Origin: an uncultured Bacilli bacterium
GTDB lineage: Bacteria; Bacillota_I; Bacilli_A; RFN20; CAG-826
DNA length: 64,000 nucleotides
NCBI GenBank assembly: GCA_934168325.1
Contig: CAKPNG010000003.1
Coordinates: 3,500-67,499, forward strand
Direction: 5' to 3'
A program made the translations under genes and the position numbers. Each line of letters begins with the position of its first letter. Within the stretch, counting starts at the first letter, position 1. The notes under the pieces are model-generated. The model made no database searches. It saw nothing but the letters and a program-made list of their open reading frames with translations, and was not told the DNA's origin. Below are positions 33,563 to 41,583 of this stretch, piece by piece.

Positions 33563-35236
33563 ATGAATAAAAATACAAATACTGTAGATTTATCAACTTA
33601 TGATCTTGCTGCTGTTAAACATGAGATACATATTTATCAAAGAAAATTAGCAGATTTAAGAAAAGATGGATCTACAAAAGTATTAGAACTTGAAGAAGAT
33701 ATTAGTGCAATTAGAAATGATAAATTAATATCTAAAGAAGAAAAGAAATCAAAAATTGAAGCCTTAAAAAGTGAAGTAAAATCTGCACAAGGAATTAAGC
33801 ATAATTATAAAGAAGAAGAAAAAGCTATTATTGCTGAAGCTAAAAGTTATTTAAATGATAACTTAAGAACATATTATGTTGCCAAAAAGCAAGAAGCAAA
33901 AACTTTAAAAGCTGAAGAAAATGCTCTTTATAAGCAAAAAGTTGAAGAAGAAAAAGAAAGATTTAATAAACTTATTTTTGAAGAAAAAGCTAATGCTGAT
34001 GGTTCAAGTAGAGAAGAAGTTTGTCGACGTTTAGCTAATTTAAAAAGAACTCATTCATCTAAATTATTCGAGTTAAAATTAAATCATAAGAAAAGACTTG
34101 CTGATATTAAAACAGAAGTTCATGAAATTTATTTAGATATTGTTAGATATTTAAATAGTTTCAATGATGATAAATTATTAATTAATGAAAAAATAGCTGC
34201 AAGTTGGGAAAGATATGTATTCCGTTTCAATTTTAAAGATTATTTATTAAGAAATGGTTTATATATTGCTATGGTCTTATTCTTCTTAGTATGTTGTGCA
34301 ATAAGTAGACCAATGGGCAAAGGTGATCTTATTGACTCTAAGAATTTATTTGAAATTTTAAATCAATCTTCACCTCGTATTTTCTTAGCTCTTGGTGTTG
34401 CTGGTTTAATTCTTCTTGCTGGTACTGACCTTTCTATTGGTAGAATGGTTGGTATGGGAACTGTTATTACCTGTATATTCTTGTATCCTGGTAAAAATAA
34501 TGCGCCTATATTTGGAAGTCAATTTGATTTTACTAGTTTACCTGGTGGAGCTAGAATTTTCCTAGCTTTATTAACAACTATATTCTTTACTACTTTATTC
34601 TCATGTATTGCAGGATTCTTTACAGCTAAATTCAAGATGCATCCATTTATTTCAACAATGGGTACTCAACTTATTATTTTCGGTTTAATGGCTGTTGCTA
34701 CAGATTCAAAAAATACTGGTGTTATTGATTTAAGCCTTAAATCAATGATTGCTGGTAAAATTGGTGGTGTATTCCCATTATTATTAATTTACGCAATTAT
34801 TGGTATTATCATTGTTTCGTTTATTTGGAATAAAACTAAATTTGGTAAAAATATGTATGCTGTAGGTGGAAATACTGAAGCTGCTAGTGTCTCTGGAATT
34901 TCTGTTTTCTGGGTTACTATGGGTGTATTTATTATGGCTGGTATTTTATACGGCTTTGGTTCATTCTTTGAAGGAGCTAGAATTGGTACAGCTAAATTCG
35001 ATACTGGAACTGGTTATGAAACTGATGCTATCGCTGCTTGTGTTGTTGGTGGTATTTCTTTCTCTGGTGGTATTGGTAAAATAAAAGGTGCTGTTATTGG
35101 TGCTATTATCTTTACTGCTTTAACTTATGCTTTAACTTTCTTAGGTATTAACCCTTATTATCAATTCGTTTTAAGAGGTGTTATTATTATTGTTGCAGTT
35201 GCTCTTGACTGCTTAAAATACTTAAAGAAAAAATAA
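33563..35236 (+). CDS. mglC: Galactose/glucose ABC permease with long N-terminal coiled coil
   Basis: A 557-residue permease. The part after about residue 230 is an ordinary CUT2 permease (MglC/RbsC-like): GVAGLILLAGTDLSIGRMVG, then VGGNTEAASVSGI and VGGISFSGGIGKIKGAVIGA. The first 225 residues are extra and absent from usual MglC proteins of about 335 residues. They are Lys/Glu-rich and highly helical with heptad-like Leu/Ile spacing (for example KVLELEEDISAIRNDKLISK), which points to a cytosolic coiled coil. Ribosome binding site GTTAGGAGAG. Function of the extension is unknown; docking, oligomerisation or tethering to the ATPase are options. Confidence 0.92.
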   Translation: MNKNTNTVDLSTYDLAAVKHEIHIYQRKLADLRKDGSTKVLELEEDISAIRNDKLISKEEKKSKIEALKSEVKSAQGIKHNYKEEEKAIIAEAKSYLNDNLRTYYVAKKQEAKTLKAEENALYKQKVEEEKERFNKLIFEEKANADGSSREEVCRRLANLKRTHSSKLFELKLNHKKRLADIKTEVHEIYLDIVRYLNSFNDDKLLINEKIAASWERYVFRFNFKDYLLRNGLYIAMVLFFLVCCAISRPMGKGDLIDSKNLFEILNQSSPRIFLALGVAGLILLAGTDLSIGRMVGMGTVITCIFLYPGKNNAPIFGSQFDFTSLPGGARIFLALLTTIFFTTLFSCIAGFFTAKFKMHPFISTMGTQLIIFGLMAVATDSKNTGVIDLSLKSMIAGKIGGVFPLLLIYAIIGIIIVSFIWNKTKFGKNMYAVGGNTEAASVSGISVFWVTMGVFIMAGILYGFGSFFEGARIGTAKFDTGTGYETDAIAACVVGGISFSGGIGKIKGAVIGAIIFTALTYALTFLGINPYYQFVLRGVIIIVAVALDCLKYLKKK

Positions 35237-35265
35237 TAATTCCAAATTTTAATTATAATGATATT

Positions 35266-35296
35266 AAAATGCGTCCCAATCGGGATGCATTTTGTT
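35266..35296 (+). terminator. Rho-independent terminator of the mgl operon
   Basis: AAAATGCGTCCC pairs with GGGATGCATTTT (one G-T pair) around an AATC loop; the A/T flanks make it usable on both strands. Confidence 0.85.
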
Positions 35297-35302
35297 TATA
35301 AT
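35297..35302 (+). promoter_or_regulatory. -10 box, leaderless layout
   Basis: Perfect TATAAT directly after the mgl terminator. It ends six bases before the ATG of the next gene, with no ribosome binding site. Confidence 0.45.
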
Positions 35303-35308
35303 ATACGT

Positions 35309-35677
35309 ATGGTATTAGAAATTTTATTTATATCGTTTGCTTTAGGAATTGTAACTAATTATGTATTAGCTATTAAATATCTAAGAGGATTAAGAGGTGA
35401 ACTTCAAGAAATGAACGATACAGTTCTTATTCCTTGCGGTATTTTATGGGGATCAATAGTTTATATTTTATTTTTCTTTATCTTTAAAGAAGTTAGATAT
35501 AAAGACTATGAAAATAAATATCGACTTATTATTTCTCAATCTATATTTTTAGTTTTACAAATTACTTTAGTTATTGTTTTAGGTGTATTAGGTTATTTAA
35601 AATTACCTACTAATACACCAAATGAAGAAACTACTACTTTATTAATCAATATCATCAATAGTTTTATCTCTTATTGA
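35309..35677 (+). CDS. Small membrane protein of unknown function
   Basis: A 122-residue protein with three hydrophobic segments: MVLEILFISFALGIVTNYVL, then VLIPCGILWGSIVYILFFFI, then a C-terminal segment around FLVLQITLVIVLGVLGYL. A longer frame would start at 35258, inside the mgl terminator, so I prefer the ATG at 35309 just after a perfect -10 box. No family recognised. Its last 36 bases overlap the convergent gene on the other strand. Confidence 0.5.
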   Translation: MVLEILFISFALGIVTNYVLAIKYLRGLRGELQEMNDTVLIPCGILWGSIVYILFFFIFKEVRYKDYENKYRLIISQSIFLVLQITLVIVLGVLGYLKLPTNTPNEETTTLLINIINSFISY

Positions 35678-36457
35678 TTCTAAAAATGTTAAGAATTCAA
35701 TAATTTGAGAAGGTGAAGAATCTTCATTAATAGAAATGGTTATTTTCTCGTTTTTTTCTATTTGAAATGTTGAATATAAAAATAAAGTATCTAAATTAAC
35801 TTCTCTATCAACTATTTTATGGTATCCAAAAGGCTTAAAAATAGATAAATAAGATTTAATATCTTTTTCTTTTTTAATGAAATGAGAGTGATAATTTAAT
35901 AAAGAGAAGATATAAAAAGATGTTTCATCATCAATTAATATAATATCATCATGATTTTCAAATATATTATTTAAAGGAACAATTTCTTTAAAATCATCAA
36001 GAGATTTTAAAGATTTATATAAATCAGTGTTAGTATCAAATTTATCAATTAAACCTAACGATATTTCTTTATCATTTATATGTGTTAAATAATATTTTTT
36101 AACTTGATTATATTTTTCTATTATTGAGTCAATAGATGAGTCTTTTTTATAAAAAAGAAATAGTTTTTTTGTTCTATTAATGGTATCATCATAGATTCTA
36201 AAATAAGTATAATTATCATTTTGTTTTAATTTTTCAAATGATTCATATGGTTTTATATAATAAGTAATATTTTTTAAATCAGAATCATCGAATTTATTAC
36301 GTCTACGGACGTTTTTTAAATCTTCTAATGAAGGATATTCTAAGGCATCAGCTTTTAAAAATATTTCAATATTTCCTTTTATATTACTATAAGAACTTAA
36401 AGCTTCACTTATAACATGTTTATTTTTAAAATCATTGATATCTATATATATTTTCAT
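35642..36457 (-). CDS. Hypothetical soluble protein
   Basis: A 271-residue cytosolic protein without signal or membrane segments, rich in Asp, Lys and Ile. I use the ATG at 36457, preceded by AGGAG, instead of an in-frame ATG 36 bases upstream that overlaps the promoter. I do not recognise it with confidence. Its layout (MKIYIDIND start, then EISLGLID, then NNIFENHDDIILIDDETSF) weakly recalls PlsX or phosphotransacetylase-fold proteins, but the catalytic signatures are not there. It may be a diverged relative or unrelated. It converges on the small membrane protein and diverges from the LacI-controlled operon. Confidence 0.55.
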   Translation of the reverse strand: MKIYIDINDFKNKHVISEALSSYSNIKGNIEIFLKADALEYPSLEDLKNVRRRNKFDDSDLKNITYYIKPYESFEKLKQNDNYTYFRIYDDTINRTKKLFLFYKKDSSIDSIIEKYNQVKKYYLTHINDKEISLGLIDKFDTNTDLYKSLKSLDDFKEIVPLNNIFENHDDIILIDDETSFYIFSLLNYHSHFIKKEKDIKSYLSIFKPFGYHKIVDREVNLDTLFLYSTFQIEKNEKITISINEDSSPSQIIEFLTFLESIRDKTIDDID

Positions 36458-36491
36458 TTTTATAACTCCTATATCTCTCAAATACTCTAAC

Positions 36492-36497
36492 ATTATA
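36492..36497 (-). promoter_or_regulatory. Extended -10 box of the hypothetical gene
   Basis: On the minus strand TGTTATAAT forms a TG-n extended -10. The transcript would have a leader of about 30 bases containing the AGGAG box. Confidence 0.5.
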
Positions 36498-36603
36498 ACA
36501 TAAATGTAATCGATATTAATTTTCTTATTATATAAAAAATGAATAAAATAATAGCTATATTATGCGATAAAACTTTGTTTTTAAAGCAATTAAAACATAT
36601 TTA

Positions 36604-36617
36604 CTAAATCGTTTTAG
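36604..36617. promoter_or_regulatory. LacI-type operator, upstream copy
   Basis: CTAAATCGTTTTAG, a pseudo-palindrome with central CG. Its exact reverse complement occurs at 36661-36674, 57 bases away centre to centre. It lies just upstream of the -35 box. The LacI-family gene in the same operon is the likely binder. Confidence 0.75.
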
Positions 36618-36624
36618 AAAAATA

Positions 36625-36653
36625 TTTACAAACGAATTTTAATGTTGTATAGT
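36625..36653 (+). promoter_or_regulatory. Promoter of the locus D operon
   Basis: TTTACA at 36625-36630, a 17-base spacer and TATAGT at 36648-36653. It is flanked by the two operators, so repression by occlusion or looping is expected. Confidence 0.7.
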
Positions 36654-36660
36654 AAAGTTA

Positions 36661-36674
36661 CTAAAACGATTTAG
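36661..36674. promoter_or_regulatory. LacI-type operator, downstream copy
   Basis: CTAAAACGATTTAG, covering the predicted transcription start. It is the exact reverse complement of the copy at 36604. Confidence 0.75.
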
Positions 36675-36688
36675 TTGGAGCTAATAAT

Positions 36689-38656
36689 ATGGCAAATTTA
36701 TCGCTTAAACACATTTACAAAATATATGAAAACGGCACTAGAGCTGTTGATGATTTTAATTTAGAAATTAAAGATGATGAATTTATAGTTTTTGTAGGAC
36801 CTAGTGGATGCGGTAAATCTACTACTTTAAGAATGATTGCAGGGCTTGAAGAAATTACTGCAGGAGATTTTTATATTGATGGTGTTTTAGCTAATAATTT
36901 AGAACCAAAAGATCGTGATATGGCGATGGTTTTCCAAAATTATGCTCTTTATCCACATATGTCAGTTTATGATAATATGGCTTTTGGATTAAAAATTAGA
37001 CATGTTAATAAAGAAGAAATAGATAAAAGAGTTCATGAAGCTGCTAAAATTTTAGATATTGAAAATCAATTAGATAAAAAACCTAAAAATATGAGTGGTG
37101 GTCAAAGACAACGTGTTGCTTTAGGTAGAGCCATCGTTAGAAAACCTAAAGTATTTTTACTTGATGAGCCTTTAAGTAATTTAGATGCTAAACTAAGAAG
37201 TTCAATGAGAAGTGAAATAACTAGATTGCATAATGTTTTAAAAACTACTTTTATTTATGTTACTCATGATCAAGTTGAAGCGATGACTATGGGTAGTAGG
37301 ATTGTTGTTATGAAAGAAGGTGTTATTAAACAAGTTGATACACCAATGAATTTATATGATTATCCTGAAAATATATTTGTTGCTGGATTTATTGGAACTC
37401 CTCAAATGAATTTTATTAATGCTAAATTAGATTATGATAAAGAAGAAATATTATTAAAAACTATTTTTAAAGATATAAGTTGTTCTATATCTGATATTTC
37501 TAAGATTGATAAATTAAATATTATTAAGAAAAAAGATATTGTAATTGGAGTTAGACCTGAACATATTTCAATATGTAATAAAGATGATATTAATGCTTTT
37601 GAATGTGAAGTTGTAGTAATTGAGAATTTAGGTAATGAAGCTAATATTATTGTAGAAACTACTTCTAATAAAGAGAAATTAGTTATTAAAACTATTAGAA
37701 ATGATTTATTAAATGTAGGTAGTCATATTTATATTAAATTTAATATTAATAAAATACATCTATTCTTAAAAGAAGATGAACATACTTTATTAAATAGAAT
37801 TCCAAAATCATTTACTATTAATGCTAAATTATTTAATAAAGAATTAACTTTATTAAATAATAAAATAATATTAAATGATTATTTATATAATAAGATTAAA
37901 GATAATAAAGAATTATTATTAAATATACCTTTAGATGCTTTGCATATTGGTAATGAATTTGAATTAATTATTACTAAAAAAGAAAAGATTAATAATAAAT
38001 GGTTATATGAAGTTAAATTAAATGATGAATATTTATATTATGCTGATGATAATTATATTGATGGAGATAAATTAAATATATCAATAGATTTATCTAAAGT
38101 TAGTTTTTATGATATTAATGGTAATTTAATATTAGATAGATTAAATAAAGATAATATAATTGATGGTGAATTAACTGAGATTAAAAAGAAATTACCTTGT
38201 AAGAAAAATAATTTAGTTGATGTTGATTTATATAATAAATATTTATTAGCTTTATCTAATAATGATACTAATTTACTAAAAGAATTAAATATTAAAGAAA
38301 AAGTAAGAAAAGTATTTAATTATAAGTTATTAAATACTGAAATAGAAACGTCAATAGAAAATATAATTAAAATTTATGGTTTATTAGGAAAGAAATTTTA
38401 TTTACATCATATTGGCTATATTTCAAATGCTGATAATTTAAAAATAGAAGAAAGAGGGGAGATTAGAGGGGTTATTGAAGAAATAATCGACTTTAATATT
38501 TCTAAATATTATAAAGTTAAATTATTAGATTTAGATAAAACTATAATAGTAAAAGATAACGATAATAATTGTAATATAAATGATAATGTCAATATATTAA
38601 TTGATAAAGATCATATTGGTGTTATTGATAAAGACTTTAATGTGAGGTTAATTTAA
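36689..38656 (+). CDS. MsmX/UgpC-like sugar ABC ATPase with enlarged C-terminal region
   Basis: A 655-residue ATPase. The first 240 residues are a standard CUT1 nucleotide-binding domain: Walker A GPSGCGKST at 37-45, MSGGQRQRVALGRAI, FLLDEPLSNLD and the H-loop THDQVEA. The regulatory part is about 290 residues longer than in normal MsmX proteins of about 365. The usual TOBE unit (GVRPEHIS, ending IYIKFNINKIHLF) is followed by two further segments with the same closing pattern: LNISIDLSKVSFYD near residue 475, and VNILIDKDHIGVID near 645. This suggests up to three TOBE-like units. It is first in a LacI-controlled operon, with two permeases and a binding protein downstream. Confidence 0.9.
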   Translation: MANLSLKHIYKIYENGTRAVDDFNLEIKDDEFIVFVGPSGCGKSTTLRMIAGLEEITAGDFYIDGVLANNLEPKDRDMAMVFQNYALYPHMSVYDNMAFGLKIRHVNKEEIDKRVHEAAKILDIENQLDKKPKNMSGGQRQRVALGRAIVRKPKVFLLDEPLSNLDAKLRSSMRSEITRLHNVLKTTFIYVTHDQVEAMTMGSRIVVMKEGVIKQVDTPMNLYDYPENIFVAGFIGTPQMNFINAKLDYDKEEILLKTIFKDISCSISDISKIDKLNIIKKKDIVIGVRPEHISICNKDDINAFECEVVVIENLGNEANIIVETTSNKEKLVIKTIRNDLLNVGSHIYIKFNINKIHLFLKEDEHTLLNRIPKSFTINAKLFNKELTLLNNKIILNDYLYNKIKDNKELLLNIPLDALHIGNEFELIITKKEKINNKWLYEVKLNDEYLYYADDNYIDGDKLNISIDLSKVSFYDINGNLILDRLNKDNIIDGELTEIKKKLPCKKNNLVDVDLYNKYLLALSNNDTNLLKELNIKEKVRKVFNYKLLNTEIETSIENIIKIYGLLGKKFYLHHIGYISNADNLKIEERGEIRGVIEEIIDFNISKYYKVKLLDLDKTIIVKDNDNNCNINDNVNILIDKDHIGVIDKDFNVRLI

Positions 38657-39666
38657 TGGGTGTCACAATAAAAGATATTGCAAAAGAATGTAATTGCTCA
38701 ATAACTTCCGTTAGCTTTGTTTTAAATGATAAAAGTGATTTAGTAGGTAAAGAAACTGCTGAAAGAATTTTAGCTACTTGTAAAAAATATAATTATAAAC
38801 CTAATTATATTGCTGCTGCTTTAAAAAATAAAACTACTAAAACAGTTGGTATATTAATTCCTGATATTGAAAATAGTTATTATGCTCGAATTATTAAATG
38901 TTTAGAAAATTTATTAAAAGAAAAAGGATATTCATTAATATTCGCTGATTCTGGTTATAATTTTGATCAATTTGAAAAGAATGTAATTGATATTACAAAT
39001 AGATCAATTGATTATTTAATAATTGTTCCACCAAGTTTATTCCAAGAAGTAGATGAAGAAAAAATTAATAGTGTTGCTAAAATGATTACTGTCCCTTATG
39101 TAATTTTAGATAGAAAAATATCATTTGGAGATTGTCCTATTATTATTAATGATGATATTAAAGGTGGATATTTAGCTACTAAATATTTAATTGATTTAGG
39201 ACATAAAAAAATTGCTTGTATTACTGGACCTAAAAATATTTCTTCATCATTAGAAAGATTAAAAGGTTATAAAAAAGCTTTAAAAGAAGCTCATATTCCT
39301 TTTGATAATAGTTTATTGGTAGAAGGAAATTATAGATTTGAAGGATCTATTAATGTTGCTAAAGATATTATTTTAAATAAAAAAGCCGATGCAATCTTTG
39401 CTTTTAATGATTTAAGTGCTTATGCTGTATATAAAATAGCTAATGATAATGATATTAAAATTGGTGAAGATTTATCTTTAGTTGGATTTGATGATAACCA
39501 ATTTTCTGGCTTAATATCTCCAGGACTTACTAGTGTAAAACAAAATATTGAAGGTTTATGTAAAACTGTGATAAAGAAATTAATGAGTGGTAATCAAACA
39601 AATAATACAACAAAGATTGAACCAACATTAACGATTAGAGGAAGTGTAAAAAATGTTAAGTCTTAA
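38656..39666 (+). CDS. LacI family transcriptional regulator
   Basis: A 336-residue repressor. The helix-turn-helix is at the extreme N-terminus (VTIKDIAKECNCSITSVSFVLND), with the hinge region KPNYIAAALKNKTT and a periplasmic-binding-protein-like sensor domain (TVGILIPDIENSYYARII). It overlaps the ATPase stop by one base (TAATG). Autoregulation through the two CTAAA-N4-TTTAG operators upstream of the operon is very likely. The effector should be a sugar taken up by this operon, possibly ribose or a pentoside given the nucleoside hydrolase and kinase genes downstream (inference). Confidence 0.95.
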   Translation: MGVTIKDIAKECNCSITSVSFVLNDKSDLVGKETAERILATCKKYNYKPNYIAAALKNKTTKTVGILIPDIENSYYARIIKCLENLLKEKGYSLIFADSGYNFDQFEKNVIDITNRSIDYLIIVPPSLFQEVDEEKINSVAKMITVPYVILDRKISFGDCPIIINDDIKGGYLATKYLIDLGHKKIACITGPKNISSSLERLKGYKKALKEAHIPFDNSLLVEGNYRFEGSINVAKDIILNKKADAIFAFNDLSAYAVYKIANDNDIKIGEDLSLVGFDDNQFSGLISPGLTSVKQNIEGLCKTVIKKLMSGNQTNNTTKIEPTLTIRGSVKNVKS

Positions 39667-40645
39667 GTTAAAAAAGAAAATCAAACCTTATGATGAAGCA
39701 TTAAAAACTATTTCTCCATTAGCTAGACATCATAAAGAGAAGAAATGGAATAAAAGTAGTATTGAATTAATGACTATGGTTTCTTTTGGAATAGTTTTTA
39801 TTGCAATATTTGCTTATTTACCAATGTTTGGATTAATTTTAGCTTTTAAAAGTGGTGATGGATATTTAAATATTATGCAAGCAATATTTGACTCAAGTTG
39901 GGTTGGATTTGATAATTTTAAAACATTTTTTGAAGATCCTGAATTTAGTAACGTTATGTTAAATACATTAGGATTAAATATTTTACAATTATGTATTAAT
40001 TTTCCATTACCTATATTTTTTGCAATATTATTAAGTGAATTACCTTGGAAAAAGATACGTAAAACTATTCAAGTTATTACTTATTTTCCTTATTTTTTAA
40101 GTTGGATTACTTATGGTGCAATTATTTTAGCTTTAATAAATAGTGATGGAATTATTAATGTAATATTACTTAAAACTGGAATTATCGATCAAGCAATTAA
40201 TTTTGGAGAACCTCAATATTTTTGGGCAACTATTATTATAACTTCTTTACTTAAAGGTATGGGTTGGGGAAGTGTAATTTATGTTGCTGCTATTGCTGGT
40301 ATTGATCCACAATTATTTGAAGCTGCTGATATGGATGGTGCAAATAGATTTTATAGAATTTTCCATATCACAATTCCTTCAATTGCGCCTACTATAATTT
40401 TATTCTTTATTTTGTCAGTCAGTGGATTATTAAATAATGGCTTTGATCACATATATACCTTCCAAAACCAGATTAATTTATCGAAATCGGAGGTTTTAGA
40501 TACCTATATTTATAAGTATGGAACTGTCAATCTACAATACTCTTATACGACAGCTGTTGGCTTATTTAAATCAATTGTTGCAGTTATTTTATTAGGCTGT
40601 GGAAACTTTGTTGCTAAGAAAACAACAGGAAGTGGGATTTTCTAA
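39653..40645 (+). CDS. Sugar ABC transporter permease, LplB type
   Basis: A 330-residue permease of the second CUT1 importer. A basic 45-residue N-terminal tail precedes the first helix (MVSFGIVFIAIFAYLPMFGL). The EAA loop reads EAADMDGANRFYRIFHITIP. The start codon lies 14 bases inside the regulator gene, with GAGGAAG upstream. It works with the next permease, the ATPase at 36689 and the lipoprotein at 41584. Confidence 0.93.
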   Translation: MLSLKLKKKIKPYDEALKTISPLARHHKEKKWNKSSIELMTMVSFGIVFIAIFAYLPMFGLILAFKSGDGYLNIMQAIFDSSWVGFDNFKTFFEDPEFSNVMLNTLGLNILQLCINFPLPIFFAILLSELPWKKIRKTIQVITYFPYFLSWITYGAIILALINSDGIINVILLKTGIIDQAINFGEPQYFWATIIITSLLKGMGWGSVIYVAAIAGIDPQLFEAADMDGANRFYRIFHITIPSIAPTIILFFILSVSGLLNNGFDHIYTFQNQINLSKSEVLDTYIYKYGTVNLQYSYTTAVGLFKSIVAVILLGCGNFVAKKTTGSGIF

Positions 40646-41568
40646 TGGTTAAGCATAAGATATATAAAAAGAATCAATTAATGATTGGAAGTAATGGAAG
40701 AAAACAAAAGAAGCATACTTTTGATTGGATAAATTTAGTTGTTTTAAGTGTCTTTGCTTTAGCTAGTATTTATCCTTTAATATACGTTATTGCTGGTTCA
40801 TTTAATGAAGGCAGTGATTATATTAATGGTGGTATCTGGTTATATCCTCGTGTATTTTCTTTAGAAAATTATCAAGTTGTTTTAAATGATGCTAGATTAT
40901 GGAAAAGTTATGGAATAACTATTGCTAGAACTGTTATTGGAACTATTGCTAGTGTTTTATACACTGCAGTTGTTGCTTATGCAATGAGTAGACCTAATCT
41001 AGTTGGTAAACCTATTATTTATAGATTCTTTATTATTACAATGTTTTTTGGTGGAGGACTTATTCCTTATTTCTGGGTTATTAATTTATTAGGTTTATTT
41101 GATAATTTCTTAGTTTATATAATTCCTGCTTTATTCTCTGTTTATAATATGTTAGTTTTTGTAAATTTCTTTAAAGGAATACCTGAAGAAATTCATGAAT
41201 CTGCTGTAATGGATGGAGCTAGTGAATTTAAAATATTCTTTTCAATTATGCTTCCTTTAAGTGGTCCTGTTTTATCAACTGTTGCTTTATGGAATGCCGT
41301 GGGTCACTGGAATTCTTTTTTCGATACGATGATTTATACATCTAGTGAGAATTTATGGACTTTACAATATTATTTAATGAAAGTTATTAAAGAATCATCA
41401 ATGCCTGCTGCTGGAGTTAATTTACCAATTGAATTATTGAATAAAATTGCTCCTGAAACTGTCTCTTTAGCAGCAATTATGGTTAGTGTTATTCCAATAT
41501 TTATTTTATATCCAGTAATTTTAAAAACCTTAACAAAAGGAGTAGTAGTTGGCTCTTTAAAAGGTTAA
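40645..41568 (+). CDS. Sugar ABC transporter permease, LplC type
   Basis: A 307-residue second permease with six predicted helices and the EAA loop ESAVMDGASEFKIFFSIMLP (Ser replaces the first Ala). It starts at a TAATG overlap with the previous permease. The closest named relatives are the LplC/YtcP group, which usually handles complex oligosaccharides. Confidence 0.93.
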   Translation: MVKHKIYKKNQLMIGSNGRKQKKHTFDWINLVVLSVFALASIYPLIYVIAGSFNEGSDYINGGIWLYPRVFSLENYQVVLNDARLWKSYGITIARTVIGTIASVLYTAVVAYAMSRPNLVGKPIIYRFFIITMFFGGGLIPYFWVINLLGLFDNFLVYIIPALFSVYNMLVFVNFFKGIPEEIHESAVMDGASEFKIFFSIMLPLSGPVLSTVALWNAVGHWNSFFDTMIYTSSENLWTLQYYLMKVIKESSMPAAGVNLPIELLNKIAPETVSLAAIMVSVIPIFILYPVILKTLTKGVVVGSLKG

Positions 41569-41583
41569 TAGGAGGTTATCTTT

